Positions 18,122 to 27,721 of a DNA stretch of 64,000 bases are shown here, one piece after another; position 1 is the stretch's first letter; every line of letters starts with the position of its first letter. Below the pieces are notes generated by a model that searched no databases, was not told the DNA's origin, and saw only the letters and a program-made list of their open reading frames with translations. A program made the position numbers and the translations under genes. The stretch is from Paenibacillus pinihumi DSM 23905 = JCM 16419 (GTDB lineage: Bacteria > Bacillota > Bacilli > Paenibacillales > Paenibacillaceae): assembly GCF_000422505.1 (NCBI RefSeq), contig NZ_KE383864.1, forward strand, positions 1,083,349-1,147,348. The letters are read 5' to 3'.

Positions 18122-19564
18122 TTAGGAAACCTCTGCAGGACCCGCCTGATTTAATTCTGGATGCTTCACAATCACACGCTTGCCGGCATTGTTCAAGCGT
18201 TCGACAGTCTTGCTAAGGGCAAGCTCTGCCGTATGATCCCAAACTTTGGAGCTTGTCAGATCGATATGAACCTCCTCGGCGGCACAATCGTCCTCGATAT
18301 GCCCGGCAAGCTCGGAAGCCGAGCCGAAGAACAATTGTCCACGAATGAGGTACGTTCTTGTGCTTCCATGCCATTCGCTATGAATGTGCACCCTGGACGC
18401 TTTAACTGCAAACCAGATGAAGCTGATCATCACACCAACCAGCACTCCGATAGCCAGATCATGCGTGAAGACAACGGCAGCTACCGTCGCAGCCATAACC
18501 AGTGTATCACTCAGCGGTACACTGCGGAAGCGGAAGACCGATTTCCAGTCAAATATAGCTATGCAGACCATCAGCATGATGCCTACCAGCGCAGCCATCG
18601 GAACCAATGCAAGTACATCGCCGAAGGCGACAACAAGCAGCAGCAGGAAGATCGCCGCAACGAGTGTGGACAAGCGGTTGCGTCCACCCATCTTGACATT
18701 AAGCACCGATTCTGCCACAAGCGCACATCCTGCCATGCCGCCAAAGAAGCCGGCAACGACATTGGCAATGCCTTGTCCGCGCATTTCCTTGTTTTTATCT
18801 GTTTTCTCGCCTGTCATTTCATCCAGCAGATTTTGCGTCAAAAGCGTCTCTGTATAACCGACAACCGCAAGCGACAGCGCATAAGGCAGAATGATAATGA
18901 AGGTTTCCCAACTGAGCGGCACATCCGGCAGCAGAAATGCCGGGAGGGATGCATCAATGGCCGCAATATCCCCGATCCGCGATACATGGCCGATTCCGAA
19001 GGCCCATACCGCCACCGTCAATACGACTACCGCTACAAGCGGTGATGGAATTGCCGTGAAGAACTTGGGGAGCACATAAATAATAGCAAGTGTTATGCTC
19101 ACCAGCACATACATTAGCCAGGATTCACCCTTAAAATATCGAAGCTGTGACATGAAAATCAAAATAGCCAGCGCATTGACGAAACCTGTCAACACACCGT
19201 GCGGAACAAACTTCATAAGCTTGCCAAGCTTAAATACACCCATCAAATATTGAATGATTCCGGTCAACACCGTCGCGGCAAACAAATATTGAATGCCATG
19301 CTCATTGACGAGCGCCAACATAAGCACCGCCATTGATCCCGCAGATGCTGAAATCATGCCCGGACGGCCGCCAAGAAACGTGATGACAAGCAAAATGCAA
19401 ATCGTAGCATAAATACCGACTGTCGGCGGTACACCCGCCATGAACGAAAAAGCCAATGAATCCGGAATAAGCGCCAGCGTTGCGGTCATACCTGCAAGCA
19501 CGTTCATCTTCACCCCGGACGTCCACTGTTTATGCCAAGATGTCTGGCTAAGAATAAGTCTCAC
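18122..19564 (-). CDS. SulP family anion transporter with STAS domain
   Basis: A 480-residue membrane transporter of the SulP/SLC26 family (sulfate, bicarbonate or similar anions). About 10-12 membrane segments run from residue 25 to 390, including the family motif GMTATLALIPDSLAFSFMAGVPPTVGIYA (about 25-53) and GFFGGMAGCALVAESVLNVKMGG (about 270-292). A cytoplasmic STAS domain occupies about 400-475 (LIRGQLFFGSASELAGHI..., HIDLTSSKVWDHTAE). The frame opens with GTG at 19564; the ribosome site there is weak, so the true start could be the ATG at residue 20 behind GGGGTG. Expression is likely shaped by the long leader upstream. Confidence 0.88.
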   Translation of the reverse strand: MRLILSQTSWHKQWTSGVKMNVLAGMTATLALIPDSLAFSFMAGVPPTVGIYATICILLVITFLGGRPGMISASAGSMAVLMLALVNEHGIQYLFAATVLTGIIQYLMGVFKLGKLMKFVPHGVLTGFVNALAILIFMSQLRYFKGESWLMYVLVSITLAIIYVLPKFFTAIPSPLVAVVVLTVAVWAFGIGHVSRIGDIAAIDASLPAFLLPDVPLSWETFIIILPYALSLAVVGYTETLLTQNLLDEMTGEKTDKNKEMRGQGIANVVAGFFGGMAGCALVAESVLNVKMGGRNRLSTLVAAIFLLLLVVAFGDVLALVPMAALVGIMLMVCIAIFDWKSVFRFRSVPLSDTLVMAATVAAVVFTHDLAIGVLVGVMISFIWFAVKASRVHIHSEWHGSTRTYLIRGQLFFGSASELAGHIEDDCAAEEVHIDLTSSKVWDHTAELALSKTVERLNNAGKRVIVKHPELNQAGPAEVS

Positions 19565-20014
19565 CTCATTGCCTGATTACATTAACGGTATTGAATCCAC
19601 GTTAGTGTAACTGTGCGTTAATTTTTTTGTATCTGTCCCGTAGCGTAAAACAGCACCCTGTGTTCCATATCGTCGTTAACCTCGGCAAGGGATAACGAAC
19701 AAGCATCATCGAAGCGTTCCGGTTCCGGCCAGACGGCCGCCTGTCCGACCTCCCGAAAGCCCCCTGATAAGAGCGGATGCCATATTCGCCTTATAGTAAC
19801 GGAGCGGAAGAAGCTATCCGAACGCCTCCGTGCTCTTTCGCTGCCGTAATCTTCAATTGTATAAAAACCATCTCATTATATCATTAAGTGGTACATCCTT
19901 GTACAGGCCATTGAGACAATTGCCAAGAAGCAACTGTCGTTAAATAGAAAAAAACCGCCGCATCATCTTTACGATGATCCAGCAGTTTCTCTTCAAAGGC
20001 CACTATTAAAATCA
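19565..20014. other. Long leader of the SulP gene and convergent gap
   Basis: On the minus strand a TATAAT at 19880-19875 could start transcription near 19868, about 300 nt before the SulP gene; the -35 region is poor. The leader is GC-rich in 19660-19850 and looks able to fold, but I could not match it to a known riboswitch. It also holds an 84-codon open frame (19872-19618) that lacks an initiation codon near its beginning. The rest of the gap (19900-20014) holds the aldo/keto reductase terminator. Confidence 0.4.
19948..19984 (-). terminator. Terminator of the aldo/keto reductase gene
   Basis: On the minus strand CTGCTGGATCATC / GATGATGCGGCGG (G-U pairs, one mismatch) with loop GTAAA is followed by TTTTTTTC. 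Confidence 0.75.
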
Positions 20015-20953
20015 TTATGCCAGTAAAGATTCAATTCGCTCCAGCACTTCGGCAGAGAGCACAATACCGGCTGCTTTGACATTTTCTACAACCTGCTCCG
20101 GACGGCTCGCGCCGACGAGCGCGCTTGCTACATTCGTCTGCCGCAGAACCCATGCCAGTGCCAGCTGGCCGGTTGTCAGCTCCAGTTCAGCAGCAATGTC
20201 TGCCAAAGCGCTTACTTTGTTCAGCTTCTCTTCCGTAATGCCCTTACGCACCCATTCAAGCTTGGCGGCCCGGCTATCAGCCGGAATATCCGATGCAGTC
20301 TTGTATTTTCCTGTCAGCAAGCCTTGTGCCAGCGGGGAGAAAACGACCTGTCCAATGCCATTGCGTTCTCCGAAAGGAATGACTTCCTTCTCAATATAGC
20401 GATCCAACATGTTGTATACCGGCTGGTTGACTACTATGCGATCCAGTAAATAACGGTCTGCCATACCTATTGCTTCCGCCATTTGAGCTGCAGTCCACTC
20501 GCTTACACCCGCATAGAGCACCTTGCCCTGCCGAATTAGATCATCGATTGTCCGTAATGTCTCATATACAGGTGTTTCCGGATCATGACGGTGACAATAA
20601 AAAATATCTACATAATCAACGCCAAGCCGCTTCAGGCTGGCATTGCATTGTTCAATTACATGCTTGCGGGATAAGCCGCGGTCATTCGGCCCGTCACCCA
20701 TCGGCCAGAAAGCCTTTGTAGCCAGGACATAAGATTCACGAGGATAAGCTTTAAGGATGTCACCAAGCACCTGTTCGGCAGCGCCGCGCTCATACACGTT
20801 CGCGGTATCAAAAAAATTCACGCCGAGTTCATACGCAGTTTGAACCGCTTTGCTCGCGTTCTCACGTTCAACATAGCCGCCATATGTGAGCCAACTGCCC
20901 AGGCTGATTTCACTAACCTTTAGCCCGCTGCCACCTAATCTGCGAAAATTCAT
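20015..20953 (-). CDS. Aldo/keto reductase
   Basis: A 312-residue NADPH-dependent oxidoreductase of the AKR superfamily, close to the potassium-channel beta-subunit-like branch (YhdN/Gsp69 type). N-terminus MNFRRLGGSGLKVSEISLGSW; catalytic tetrad visible as NFFDTANVYERG (Asp near 50, Tyr near 55), ATKAFW (Lys near 84) and FYCHRHDP (His near 124). The coenzyme region includes NQPVYNMLDR, FSPLAQGLLTGKY and LVGASRPEQVVEN. The physiological substrate is unknown. The start follows CAGGAGGTTTGGTAC. Single-gene unit with its own terminator. Confidence 0.92.
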   Translation of the reverse strand: MNFRRLGGSGLKVSEISLGSWLTYGGYVERENASKAVQTAYELGVNFFDTANVYERGAAEQVLGDILKAYPRESYVLATKAFWPMGDGPNDRGLSRKHVIEQCNASLKRLGVDYVDIFYCHRHDPETPVYETLRTIDDLIRQGKVLYAGVSEWTAAQMAEAIGMADRYLLDRIVVNQPVYNMLDRYIEKEVIPFGERNGIGQVVFSPLAQGLLTGKYKTASDIPADSRAAKLEWVRKGITEEKLNKVSALADIAAELELTTGQLALAWVLRQTNVASALVGASRPEQVVENVKAAGIVLSAEVLERIESLLA

Positions 20954-21126
20954 GTACCAAACCTCCTGGATTGAAAATTTAATTTTGCGCTTTTTATGCC
21001 TGCCCCCTTATTGTAAACATGTCTATGTACAATTGAAAGTAGTGAAATTTACTCCCAAGGGCGAAGATCTCCACCAAATACTGAAAGAGATGAAATTGTG
21101 GGCAGCGAAATGGACGCAATAGTTAT

Positions 21127-21160
21127 AAAAAAAATCCAACCCAAATCGGGTTGGATTTTG
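21127..21160 (-). terminator. Terminator of the recQ-kdgK-deoR unit
   Basis: On the minus strand AATCCAACCC / GGGTTGGATT is followed by TTTTTTT. Confidence 0.9.
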
Positions 21161-21182
21161 GACCGGGCCGTATGCAGAGCCC

Positions 21183-21971
21183 TTAATTTTCTTCAGCAAC
21201 ATGGATTTCCAACTGGTGCTGCGCAAATGAGGAATCCAGTTCCGGCGGCAGCTTCCGGTCGGTTATCAATCCATGCAACTGCTGGGGAAGTGCAATAGAA
21301 AACAGCGATGTGTGCCCGACTTTCGTATGGTCAAACAGCGCATACGTCCAGCGCGACCGCTGCAGCAACGCCTTGGCGATCTGTGCCTCCTGCTCGGAGT
21401 ATACCGTAATTCCGCTATCGGCAGTAATCCCGTCGGCACCGATAAACATTTTGCCGATATTTAAATGCGAGACCATGCCTTCTCCAAGCGGCCCGCACAG
21501 CTCAAAGCTGTTATGGCGCATAATGCCTCCGGTTACTACAACCTGAATATCGCTGCCTGCCAGCTCCATTGCAATGTTGATGGCATTGGTCACGACCGTA
21601 ATGCCGCGCCGGATCTTCAGCATCTTGGCGAGCAAATAATTGGTTGTTCCGCCGGAAAGCCCGATAACATCACCCTCATGTATAAGGGAAGCCGCCTTGG
21701 CTGCAATTCTTTCCTTCTCCAGATAGGAGATTTCTGTCTTCTCCGCAAAGGCCAGATCATGCGGGGCATGCATTCCTCTATACAATGCTCCGCCGATCGT
21801 ACGAATCAGCGGCTCAGTCTTCTCCAACGCCTCCAGATCGCGTCTGGCTGTCGCCTCGGAGCAGCCTAATTGATCTACAATTTCCTGTATGGTCAACCGG
21901 CCCTGCCGCTTGAGCAGCTGCATAATCTGCTCTCTGCGCCGCTGTCCCTTTGATCCTTGGGATTCATTCAT
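21183..21971 (-). CDS. DeoR/GlpR family transcriptional regulator
   Basis: A 262-residue repressor. The DeoR-type winged helix-turn-helix lies about 8-60 (RRREQIMQLLKRQGRLTIQE... CSEATARRDLEAL), and the C-terminal sugar-phosphate sensing domain carries LIRTIGGALYRG, DVIGLSGGTTNYLLAK, VVTNAINIAMEL, GGIMRHNSFELCGP and MFIGADGITADSGITV. The ATG at 21971 is chosen because GGTGGAGCGGTAAGT precedes it; the ATG at 21989 has no ribosome site. It lies 2 nt beyond the stop of the sugar kinase gene, so it probably regulates that gene or the same sugar pathway, autogenously. Confidence 0.9.
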   Translation of the reverse strand: MNESQGSKGQRRREQIMQLLKRQGRLTIQEIVDQLGCSEATARRDLEALEKTEPLIRTIGGALYRGMHAPHDLAFAEKTEISYLEKERIAAKAASLIHEGDVIGLSGGTTNYLLAKMLKIRRGITVVTNAINIAMELAGSDIQVVVTGGIMRHNSFELCGPLGEGMVSHLNIGKMFIGADGITADSGITVYSEQEAQIAKALLQRSRWTYALFDHTKVGHTSLFSIALPQQLHGLITDRKLPPELDSSFAQHQLEIHVAEEN

Positions 21972-21973
21972 AC

Positions 21974-22924
21974 TTACCGCTCCACCCATGCTTTATTGCC
22001 GAGCTCCTGCTCGACCGTGCTCCAGACCGGGAGTGCCTCCCAATCACCTTTCATTTGGACAGCCAGCGAGCCGTTGATGCTCGCTACCTCCACAGCTTCC
22101 CGGGCACTCTGCCCCTTCAGTATACTATAGAGAAAGCCGGCACAGAAGGCATCTCCTGCCCCTACAGTGTCGACCACTTCCCTGGCAGGGAAAAACGGCA
22201 CCTCTATACGGACACCCTTCTCCAGAACAATGGTCTTTTCTCCAACACCCTTAATGATGCAAACGGCCTTGAGCGCAGACAGCTTCTCCAGTACCAGATC
22301 CAAATTATCCGTATCATAGAGAAGCTGCAGCTCATCCCAGCCCGGCAAAAAATAGTCCGCCTCTGCCGCCATCGGAAGCAGTACAGCTCTTGCCTCCTCG
22401 ATAGTCCAGAGCTTCAGCCGAAGATTAGGATCAAAGCTTATTTTTACACCGGCGGATTTGGCAATCTCAATAGACCGGTGCAAGGTGTCCAGGCAATTGC
22501 TGCTCAGTGCAGCCGTTATTCCCGTCACATGCAGCAGCTTGCTGCCCCGAATGTAGGCCTCATCCAAATAATCCGGCTGCATTTTACTGGCTGCAGAATG
22601 CCTGCGGTAATAATGGACCGAGGTCCGTCCGGCAATCCGTTCACGGAACATTAATCCTGTGGATTCCCCCTCCACCATGCTTGCCCGCGACACATCCACC
22701 CCTTCGCCGCGCAAAGTTTTATAGATCATGGTGCCGAACGGATCAGCTCCAAGCGAGCCAAACCAGCCTGCTGACCCGCCCAGCCTGGCCACGCCGATGG
22801 CTACATTGCTCTCCGCACCGCCAAAGCCCTGTACAAGCTGACCCGCCCGTTCCAGTCCCTTATCCTCAGCCGGCATGAACAAGGCCATTGTTTCCCCAAA
22901 GGTAATCAAATCCGGTGAATTCAT
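21974..22924 (-). CDS. kdgK: PfkB family sugar kinase, probable 2-keto-3-deoxygluconate kinase
   Basis: A 316-residue ribokinase-fold enzyme. MNSPDLITFGETMALFMPAEDKG is the KdgK-like start; GFGGAESNVAIGVARLG (about 35-51) is PfkB signature 1, and EVVDTVGAGDAFCAGFLYS (about 250-268) is signature 2 with the catalytic Asp in GAGDAF. SFDPNLRLKLW fits the KDG/ribokinase subgroup. The start at 22924 follows AGGGGGATACAACAAACA; the 15-residue upstream extension is Arg/His-rich and unlikely. No KDPG aldolase gene is adjacent, so KDG as substrate is a family-based guess. Confidence 0.8.
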   Translation of the reverse strand: MNSPDLITFGETMALFMPAEDKGLERAGQLVQGFGGAESNVAIGVARLGGSAGWFGSLGADPFGTMIYKTLRGEGVDVSRASMVEGESTGLMFRERIAGRTSVHYYRRHSAASKMQPDYLDEAYIRGSKLLHVTGITAALSSNCLDTLHRSIEIAKSAGVKISFDPNLRLKLWTIEEARAVLLPMAAEADYFLPGWDELQLLYDTDNLDLVLEKLSALKAVCIIKGVGEKTIVLEKGVRIEVPFFPAREVVDTVGAGDAFCAGFLYSILKGQSAREAVEVASINGSLAVQMKGDWEALPVWSTVEQELGNKAWVER

Positions 22925-22984
22925 TGTTTGTTGTATCCCCCTGTCGCGCCTATGTCTATGTAAAGTCAAAACATGCGATACCGG

Positions 22985-25153
22985 TTATTTAAGCTGATAT
23001 TTGCAAATGACTCCATGTATAGCGAAATAGGTTACTTCATCGGGCAGCGCATCCTTTAATGGTCTAAGCTTCTCAGTACCATGCTCCTTTGCCGCTTCAA
23101 CGATAAGCAGCTCCCATTCGGACGGGATGATCCGCTCCCAATCCAGCTCATGGCCTTCTTCCCCACAACGGATAATATGGCCCTCTATGGTTACCTTCCC
23201 CATCCCACGCTCGCTGGCAATGTCATCAACCGTTGAGCCTGAGCAAAACATATCATAAGAAATCAGATGGCTCGGGCGGCCTTCATCCTCCGGCCCTGAA
23301 GCTGAACGGTTCGGCCGGGGCCGGTCTGTCATTGCAGATGAGACTGCCGCCAGCTTGCCAGCTGAGGCTTGGCCTCCTTCAAACCCGCGAATGATCTCCA
23401 GCAATGCAACGCCATATTTCGCTGCCTTGGCTGCGCCTACGCCCTTGATGGCAAGCAGTTCCTGCTCATCAGCAGGCCGGATGTCTGCCAGTTCCCGCAA
23501 GGTTGCGTCAAAGAACAAAATAAATGGCGGTACATTCTCCAGAGCTGCGGCTTCCTTGCGCCACTGGCGAAGCGCACCAAACAGAGGCGAATCCTGACCG
23601 GACAGCTGTCTTACAACCCGTTGCTTGAGCGGCTTGCGCTTCTGGAATACCTGCTGTTTGCCCTCAAGCACTGGCAGCGCATTCGATGTCAGGCCGACGG
23701 TCGGATACGTCCCGTCGCTGACCCGCAAGTAACCCTCGGCTACAAGCCAGTACAGCCACTCAACGATATCCTTCTCGTTCCAATCCTGAAACAGCGCATA
23801 GGTTGTAAGCCTGTCCAGGCCAAACTCGATAATCCGCTTCTCACGTGACCCCTTAAGTACCTTGGCCACAAGTGCAACACCAAAGCGGCCCTTCATCCGG
23901 CCTACACAAGACAACGCCTTTTGTGCTTCCCCGGTCACATCCACAGCTTCTGTCTCGTCCAGACAGCTTCCGCATTTGCCACAGGGAGGCACATCCGCCT
24001 CACCGAAATATTCAACGATAAACTGCTGCAAACAGCGCTCTGTACGGGCATAGTTCATCATCGTATACAGCTTGTTCAGCTGGATTGCCTTGCGCCCTTC
24101 ATCCGCAGCTCCCTGTTCAATCAAGAAGCGTTGAACTTGAATGTCCTGTGAGCCGAACAACAGAACACAATCACTTTCCTCGCCGTCCCGTCCTGCACGT
24201 CCTGCCTCCTGGTAATACGATTCAATATCTCCCGGCATTTGATAATGGACGACAAACCGCACATTGGGCTTGTCAATGCCCATCCCAAAGGCATTCGTAG
24301 CCACAATGACTCGCGCTTCATCATAGCGGAAGCGCTCCTGAGAATCAACGCGCTCATCATCAGACATGCCGCCGTGATATTTCACCGCTTGAATGCCCTG
24401 TCTCCGCAATTCTTCATATACACTATCCACTTCCTTGCGGGTAGCTGCATAGACGATGCCAGACTGGTCAGCACGCTGGGCGATGAATTCCTTCAGATAT
24501 CTTTTCTTATCCGCTCCGGTTACCACGGATAATGACAGGTTAGAGCGTGCAAAGCCGGTCACGAATACATTCGGATCATGCAGCGAGAGCATCGCCGCGA
24601 TATCCTTGGCAACCTCTGGAGTCGCCGTCGCTGTGAACGCAGCTACAAGCGGACGCTGTTTCATTCGTCCGATCCACGCAGCAAGCTGACGGTAGCTCGG
24701 GCGGAAATCATGTCCCCACTGAGAGACACAGTGAGCCTCATCAATGGCAATCAGCGGAATTTGCATCTGCTCCATCAGTGAAGCGAACATCGGAGCATCA
24801 AGCCGCTCCGGCGCAATATAAAGAAGCTTGTATTCCCCTCCCGCAGCCTTGCGCAGCACATCTCTGTACTCGCTTGCCGACAAAGCGCTATTCAGGTAGG
24901 CCGCCGGAACACCAAGCCGGTTCAGCGCATCCACCTGATCCTTCATCAGGGAAATAAGCGGAGAGACCACCAGTGTCGTTCCTTCGAGCAGCATGGACGG
25001 AATTTGGTAGCAGACCGATTTCCCCCCGCCAGTCGGCAGGATCGCCAGCGTATCCCTCCCCTCCATGACGCCGGTTATTATGTCTGCCTGGCCTTTACGG
25101 AACGCATCATACCCGTAGACGCGCTTAAGCAGATGTCTTGCTTGATCCAGCAT
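22985..25153 (-). CDS. recQ: ATP-dependent DNA helicase RecQ
   Basis: A 3'-to-5' DNA helicase of recombination and repair. Walker A LPTGGGKSVCYQ with TGGGKS at 41-46, IDEAHCVSQWGHDFR with DEAH at 138-141 and the aromatic-rich loop, ATNAFGMGIDKPNVRFVVHY, and motif VI QEAGRAGRDGEESDC. The RQC zinc site is visible as RTERCLQQF...CGKCGSCLDE (about 370-400). An HRDC domain lies about 520-600 (FGALRQWRKEAAALENVPPF). The C-terminal 90 residues look like an HTH_40 domain (SYDMFCSGSTVDDIASERGM), a common Bacillales addition. Length 722 aa is normal. Confidence 0.94.
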   Translation of the reverse strand: MLDQARHLLKRVYGYDAFRKGQADIITGVMEGRDTLAILPTGGGKSVCYQIPSMLLEGTTLVVSPLISLMKDQVDALNRLGVPAAYLNSALSASEYRDVLRKAAGGEYKLLYIAPERLDAPMFASLMEQMQIPLIAIDEAHCVSQWGHDFRPSYRQLAAWIGRMKQRPLVAAFTATATPEVAKDIAAMLSLHDPNVFVTGFARSNLSLSVVTGADKKRYLKEFIAQRADQSGIVYAATRKEVDSVYEELRRQGIQAVKYHGGMSDDERVDSQERFRYDEARVIVATNAFGMGIDKPNVRFVVHYQMPGDIESYYQEAGRAGRDGEESDCVLLFGSQDIQVQRFLIEQGAADEGRKAIQLNKLYTMMNYARTERCLQQFIVEYFGEADVPPCGKCGSCLDETEAVDVTGEAQKALSCVGRMKGRFGVALVAKVLKGSREKRIIEFGLDRLTTYALFQDWNEKDIVEWLYWLVAEGYLRVSDGTYPTVGLTSNALPVLEGKQQVFQKRKPLKQRVVRQLSGQDSPLFGALRQWRKEAAALENVPPFILFFDATLRELADIRPADEQELLAIKGVGAAKAAKYGVALLEIIRGFEGGQASAGKLAAVSSAMTDRPRPNRSASGPEDEGRPSHLISYDMFCSGSTVDDIASERGMGKVTIEGHIIRCGEEGHELDWERIIPSEWELLIVEAAKEHGTEKLRPLKDALPDEVTYFAIHGVICKYQLK

Positions 25154-25276
25154 ATGTTCCCCTTTCTACCGAGCCCGCAATTCCGGTCAAGTCCGGTAAT
25201 TGACAGGGTTCAGGGCCAATAACAGCCGGCTTCATAAAGAAAAAGCAGCGGCGTATCGCCCGGTTGTAAACAGGAA

Positions 25277-25301
25277 GACCCTGGCAGCAGCTGTCAGGGT
25301 C
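25277..25301 (-). terminator. Terminator after mdh
   Basis: GACCCTG / CAGGGTC around an 11-nt loop lies 12 nt beyond the mdh stop; on the minus strand TTCCTGTTT follows. The T tract is interrupted. Confidence 0.6.
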
Positions 25302-25313
25302 TTCTATGTTGTT

Positions 25314-26255
25314 CTAGCCCGTAATGACTTGAATCACATTGCGTACGGATTGAGCAGATTTATCAAGAGCTTCCTTTTCCGCCCCGGTCAGCTCCAGTTC
25401 GAAGATTTTCTCGATCCCGTCGCCGCCCAGAATGACTGGAACACCCATGAACAGATTGTTGTAGCCATACTCGCCTTCCAGAAGAGCAATAACCGGAATA
25501 ATCCGCTTTTTGTCTTTTAGAATAGCTTCTGTCATTTGAACCAGCGACGCAGCCGGTGCATAATAGGCGCTGCCGTTGCCGAGCAGGCCCACGATTTCCC
25601 CGCCGCCTACACGCGTTCGCTGTACAATCGCTTCGATGCGGTCTGAAGGAATCAGCTTCTCGATTGGAATACCGCCTACGTTGGAGTATCGTACAAGCGG
25701 AACCATGTCATCGCCATGGCCGCCAAGCACGAAGCCGCGGACATCCTCCACGGATACGTTCAGCTCTTGTGCGATAAAGGTACAGTAGCGGGCCGTATCC
25801 AGCACGCCGGACTGTCCGATGACACGGTTTTTCGGGAAGCCGAGTGCTTCATTTGCAACATAGGTCATTGCATCAACCGGGTTGCTCAGAATAATCACAT
25901 ACGCATTCGGGCTGGTTGCTTTAACATTTTCACACACGCTTCTTACGATTCCGGCGTTCGTATTCACAAGATCATCACGGCTCATCCCCGGTTTGCGGGC
26001 AATTCCTGCTGTGATAATGACAACATCGGAATCTTTGGTGTCTTCATAGTTGGATGTGCCTGTAATTCTGGCGTCAATGCCTTGTACAGGTGTAGATTCC
26101 AACATATCGAGCGCTTTACCCTTGGTCGGGTTCTCAAGCTGCGGTATATCGACGAGCACAACATCCCCAAGTTCCTTTTGAGCCAGCATCAGAGCAGTCG
26201 TTGCTCCGGTAAAGCCAGCGCCTACGACCGTAATTTTATGACGTTTTATAGCCAT
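25314..26255 (-). CDS. mdh: Malate dehydrogenase
   Basis: NAD-dependent oxidation of malate to oxaloacetate in the TCA cycle. A 313-residue LDH-like enzyme: [10 protein letters not shown] (12-21, nucleotide loop), [35 protein letters not shown] (about 84-100), [24 protein letters not shown] and the catalytic histidine in [12 protein letters not shown] (about 177). It is last in the citZ-icd-mdh order also found in B. subtilis. The start follows CGGAGGTAAAAACAAGAG with a rather long spacing. Confidence 0.95.
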   Translation of the reverse strand: MAIKRHKITVVGAGFTGATTALMLAQKELGDVVLVDIPQLENPTKGKALDMLESTPVQGIDARITGTSNYEDTKDSDVVIITAGIARKPGMSRDDLVNTNAGIVRSVCENVKATSPNAYVIILSNPVDAMTYVANEALGFPKNRVIGQSGVLDTARYCTFIAQELNVSVEDVRGFVLGGHGDDMVPLVRYSNVGGIPIEKLIPSDRIEAIVQRTRVGGGEIVGLLGNGSAYYAPAASLVQMTEAILKDKKRIIPVIALLEGEYGYNNLFMGVPVILGGDGIEKIFELELTGAEKEALDKSAQSVRNVIQVITG

Positions 26256-26287
26256 CTCTTGTTTTTACCTCCGGAATTGTAATGGAA

Positions 26288-27580
26288 CTACATGTTTTTA
26301 ATAATTTCGTCAGCAAATGCGGAGCATTTTACTTCTGTAGCGCCTTCCATCAGACGGGCAAAATCGTAAGTTACAGTTTTGTTGTTGATGGAAGCTTCCA
26401 TTCCTTTGTAGATCAGATCAGCAGCTTCCTGGAAGCCCAGGTGCTCCAGCATCATTACGCCGGACAAAATAACGGAACCAGGGTTTACAACGTCCAGATC
26501 CGCATATTTAGGCGCAGTACCGTGAGTTGCTTCGAAGATTGCATGTCCAGTCAGGTAGTTGATATTCGCTCCTGGAGCGATACCGATTCCGCCAACTTGT
26601 GCAGCCAGTGCATCGGACAGGTAGTCGCCGTTCAGGTTCAGCGTTGCGATGACATCAAAGTCAGTCGGACGAGTCAGAACTTGCTGCAACGCGATATCAG
26701 CGATCGCATCTTTAACGATGATTTTGCCTGCTGCTTCAGCATCTTTTTGTGCTTTGTTAGCTGCTTCTGTACCTTCAGCTTCTTTGATCCGGTCGTATTG
26801 GCCCCATGTGAAGGTTTTGTCAGCAAACTCCTGCTCTGCTACTTCATAACCCCAGTTTTTGAACGCACCTTCAGTAAATTTCATGATGTTGCCTTTGTGA
26901 ACCAATGTCACGGATTTTCTGCCATGCTTGATTGCATATTCAATAGCAGCGCGTGCCAGACGTTTGGAACCTTCAGCGGAAACAGGCTTGATTCCGATAC
27001 CGGAAGTTTCAGGGAAACGGATTTTGTTAACGCCCATTTCAGTTTTCAGGAACTCGATAACTTTCTTCACTTCTGCAGAGCCTTCCTGATACTCAATGCC
27101 TGCATAGATATCCTCTGTATTCTCGCGGAAGATAACCATATCAACCAGCTCAGGACGTTTAACAGGCGATGGAACGCCGTCGAAGTAACGGACAGGACGC
27201 AGGCAAGTGTACAGGTCAAGCTCCTGGCGAAGCGCAACGTTCAGGGAACGGATACCGCCACCGATTGGTGTAGTCAGAGGCCCTTTGATTGCAACGATAT
27301 ATTCACGGATAGCAGTCAGTGTATCTGCAGGCAGCCACTCACCGTATTCATTAAATGCTTTTTCACCGGCAAATACTTCATACCAAGCCAGCTTCTTCTC
27401 TCCGTTGTACGCTTTCTCTACTGCAGCGTCAAGTACACGCTTGGACGCGCGCCAGATGTCACGGCCTGTACCGTCACCCTCGATGAAAGGAATGATCGGG
27501 TTGTTCGGAACCTGCAGTTTGCCGTTATCAATTGTAATTTTCTCGCCTTCAGTAGGAAGTGCAAATTTTTCAAAAGCCAT
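26288..27580 (-). CDS. icd: NADP-dependent isocitrate dehydrogenase
   Basis: Converts isocitrate to 2-oxoglutarate with reduction of NADP. The 430-residue protein has the prokaryotic Icd features: [12 protein letters not shown] (about 33-44), [21 protein letters not shown] (phosphorylatable Ser region, about 98-118), [39 protein letters not shown] and [23 protein letters not shown], with [20 protein letters not shown] for NADP binding. Between citZ and mdh. The ribosome site GAGGAGGAAATTTTA is excellent. Codon use is strongly biased, as expected of a highly expressed gene. Confidence 0.96.
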   Translation of the reverse strand: MAFEKFALPTEGEKITIDNGKLQVPNNPIIPFIEGDGTGRDIWRASKRVLDAAVEKAYNGEKKLAWYEVFAGEKAFNEYGEWLPADTLTAIREYIVAIKGPLTTPIGGGIRSLNVALRQELDLYTCLRPVRYFDGVPSPVKRPELVDMVIFRENTEDIYAGIEYQEGSAEVKKVIEFLKTEMGVNKIRFPETSGIGIKPVSAEGSKRLARAAIEYAIKHGRKSVTLVHKGNIMKFTEGAFKNWGYEVAEQEFADKTFTWGQYDRIKEAEGTEAANKAQKDAEAAGKIIVKDAIADIALQQVLTRPTDFDVIATLNLNGDYLSDALAAQVGGIGIAPGANINYLTGHAIFEATHGTAPKYADLDVVNPGSVILSGVMMLEHLGFQEAADLIYKGMEASINNKTVTYDFARLMEGATEVKCSAFADEIIKNM

Positions 27581-27721
27581 TAAAATTTCCTCCTCTTAAT
27601 CCTTATATGATAAGTAATATTTAAGCATGACGGTAGCCGGAAAGCGGACAATCGGCCCGCTCCGGCCTGTGGTAGGCACACCTTGCACAGCCAGTCTTCC
27701 GGCTGCCCAGGCTGCAATCAA

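Noticed and set aside
18161-19045. 294-codon plus-strand frame opposite the SulP gene
   Set aside because: Antisense to a clear membrane transporter; His/Arg/Cys-rich, not protein-like.
19618-19872. 84-codon open frame in the SulP leader as a gene
   Set aside because: No ATG, GTG or TTG near its beginning and no ribosome site; treated as leader sequence.
26282-27583. 433-codon plus-strand frame opposite icd
   Set aside because: It lies wholly antisense to the unmistakable isocitrate dehydrogenase gene and its translation is Cys/Phe/Ser-rich with no family motif; strong codon bias in icd creates open antisense frames.
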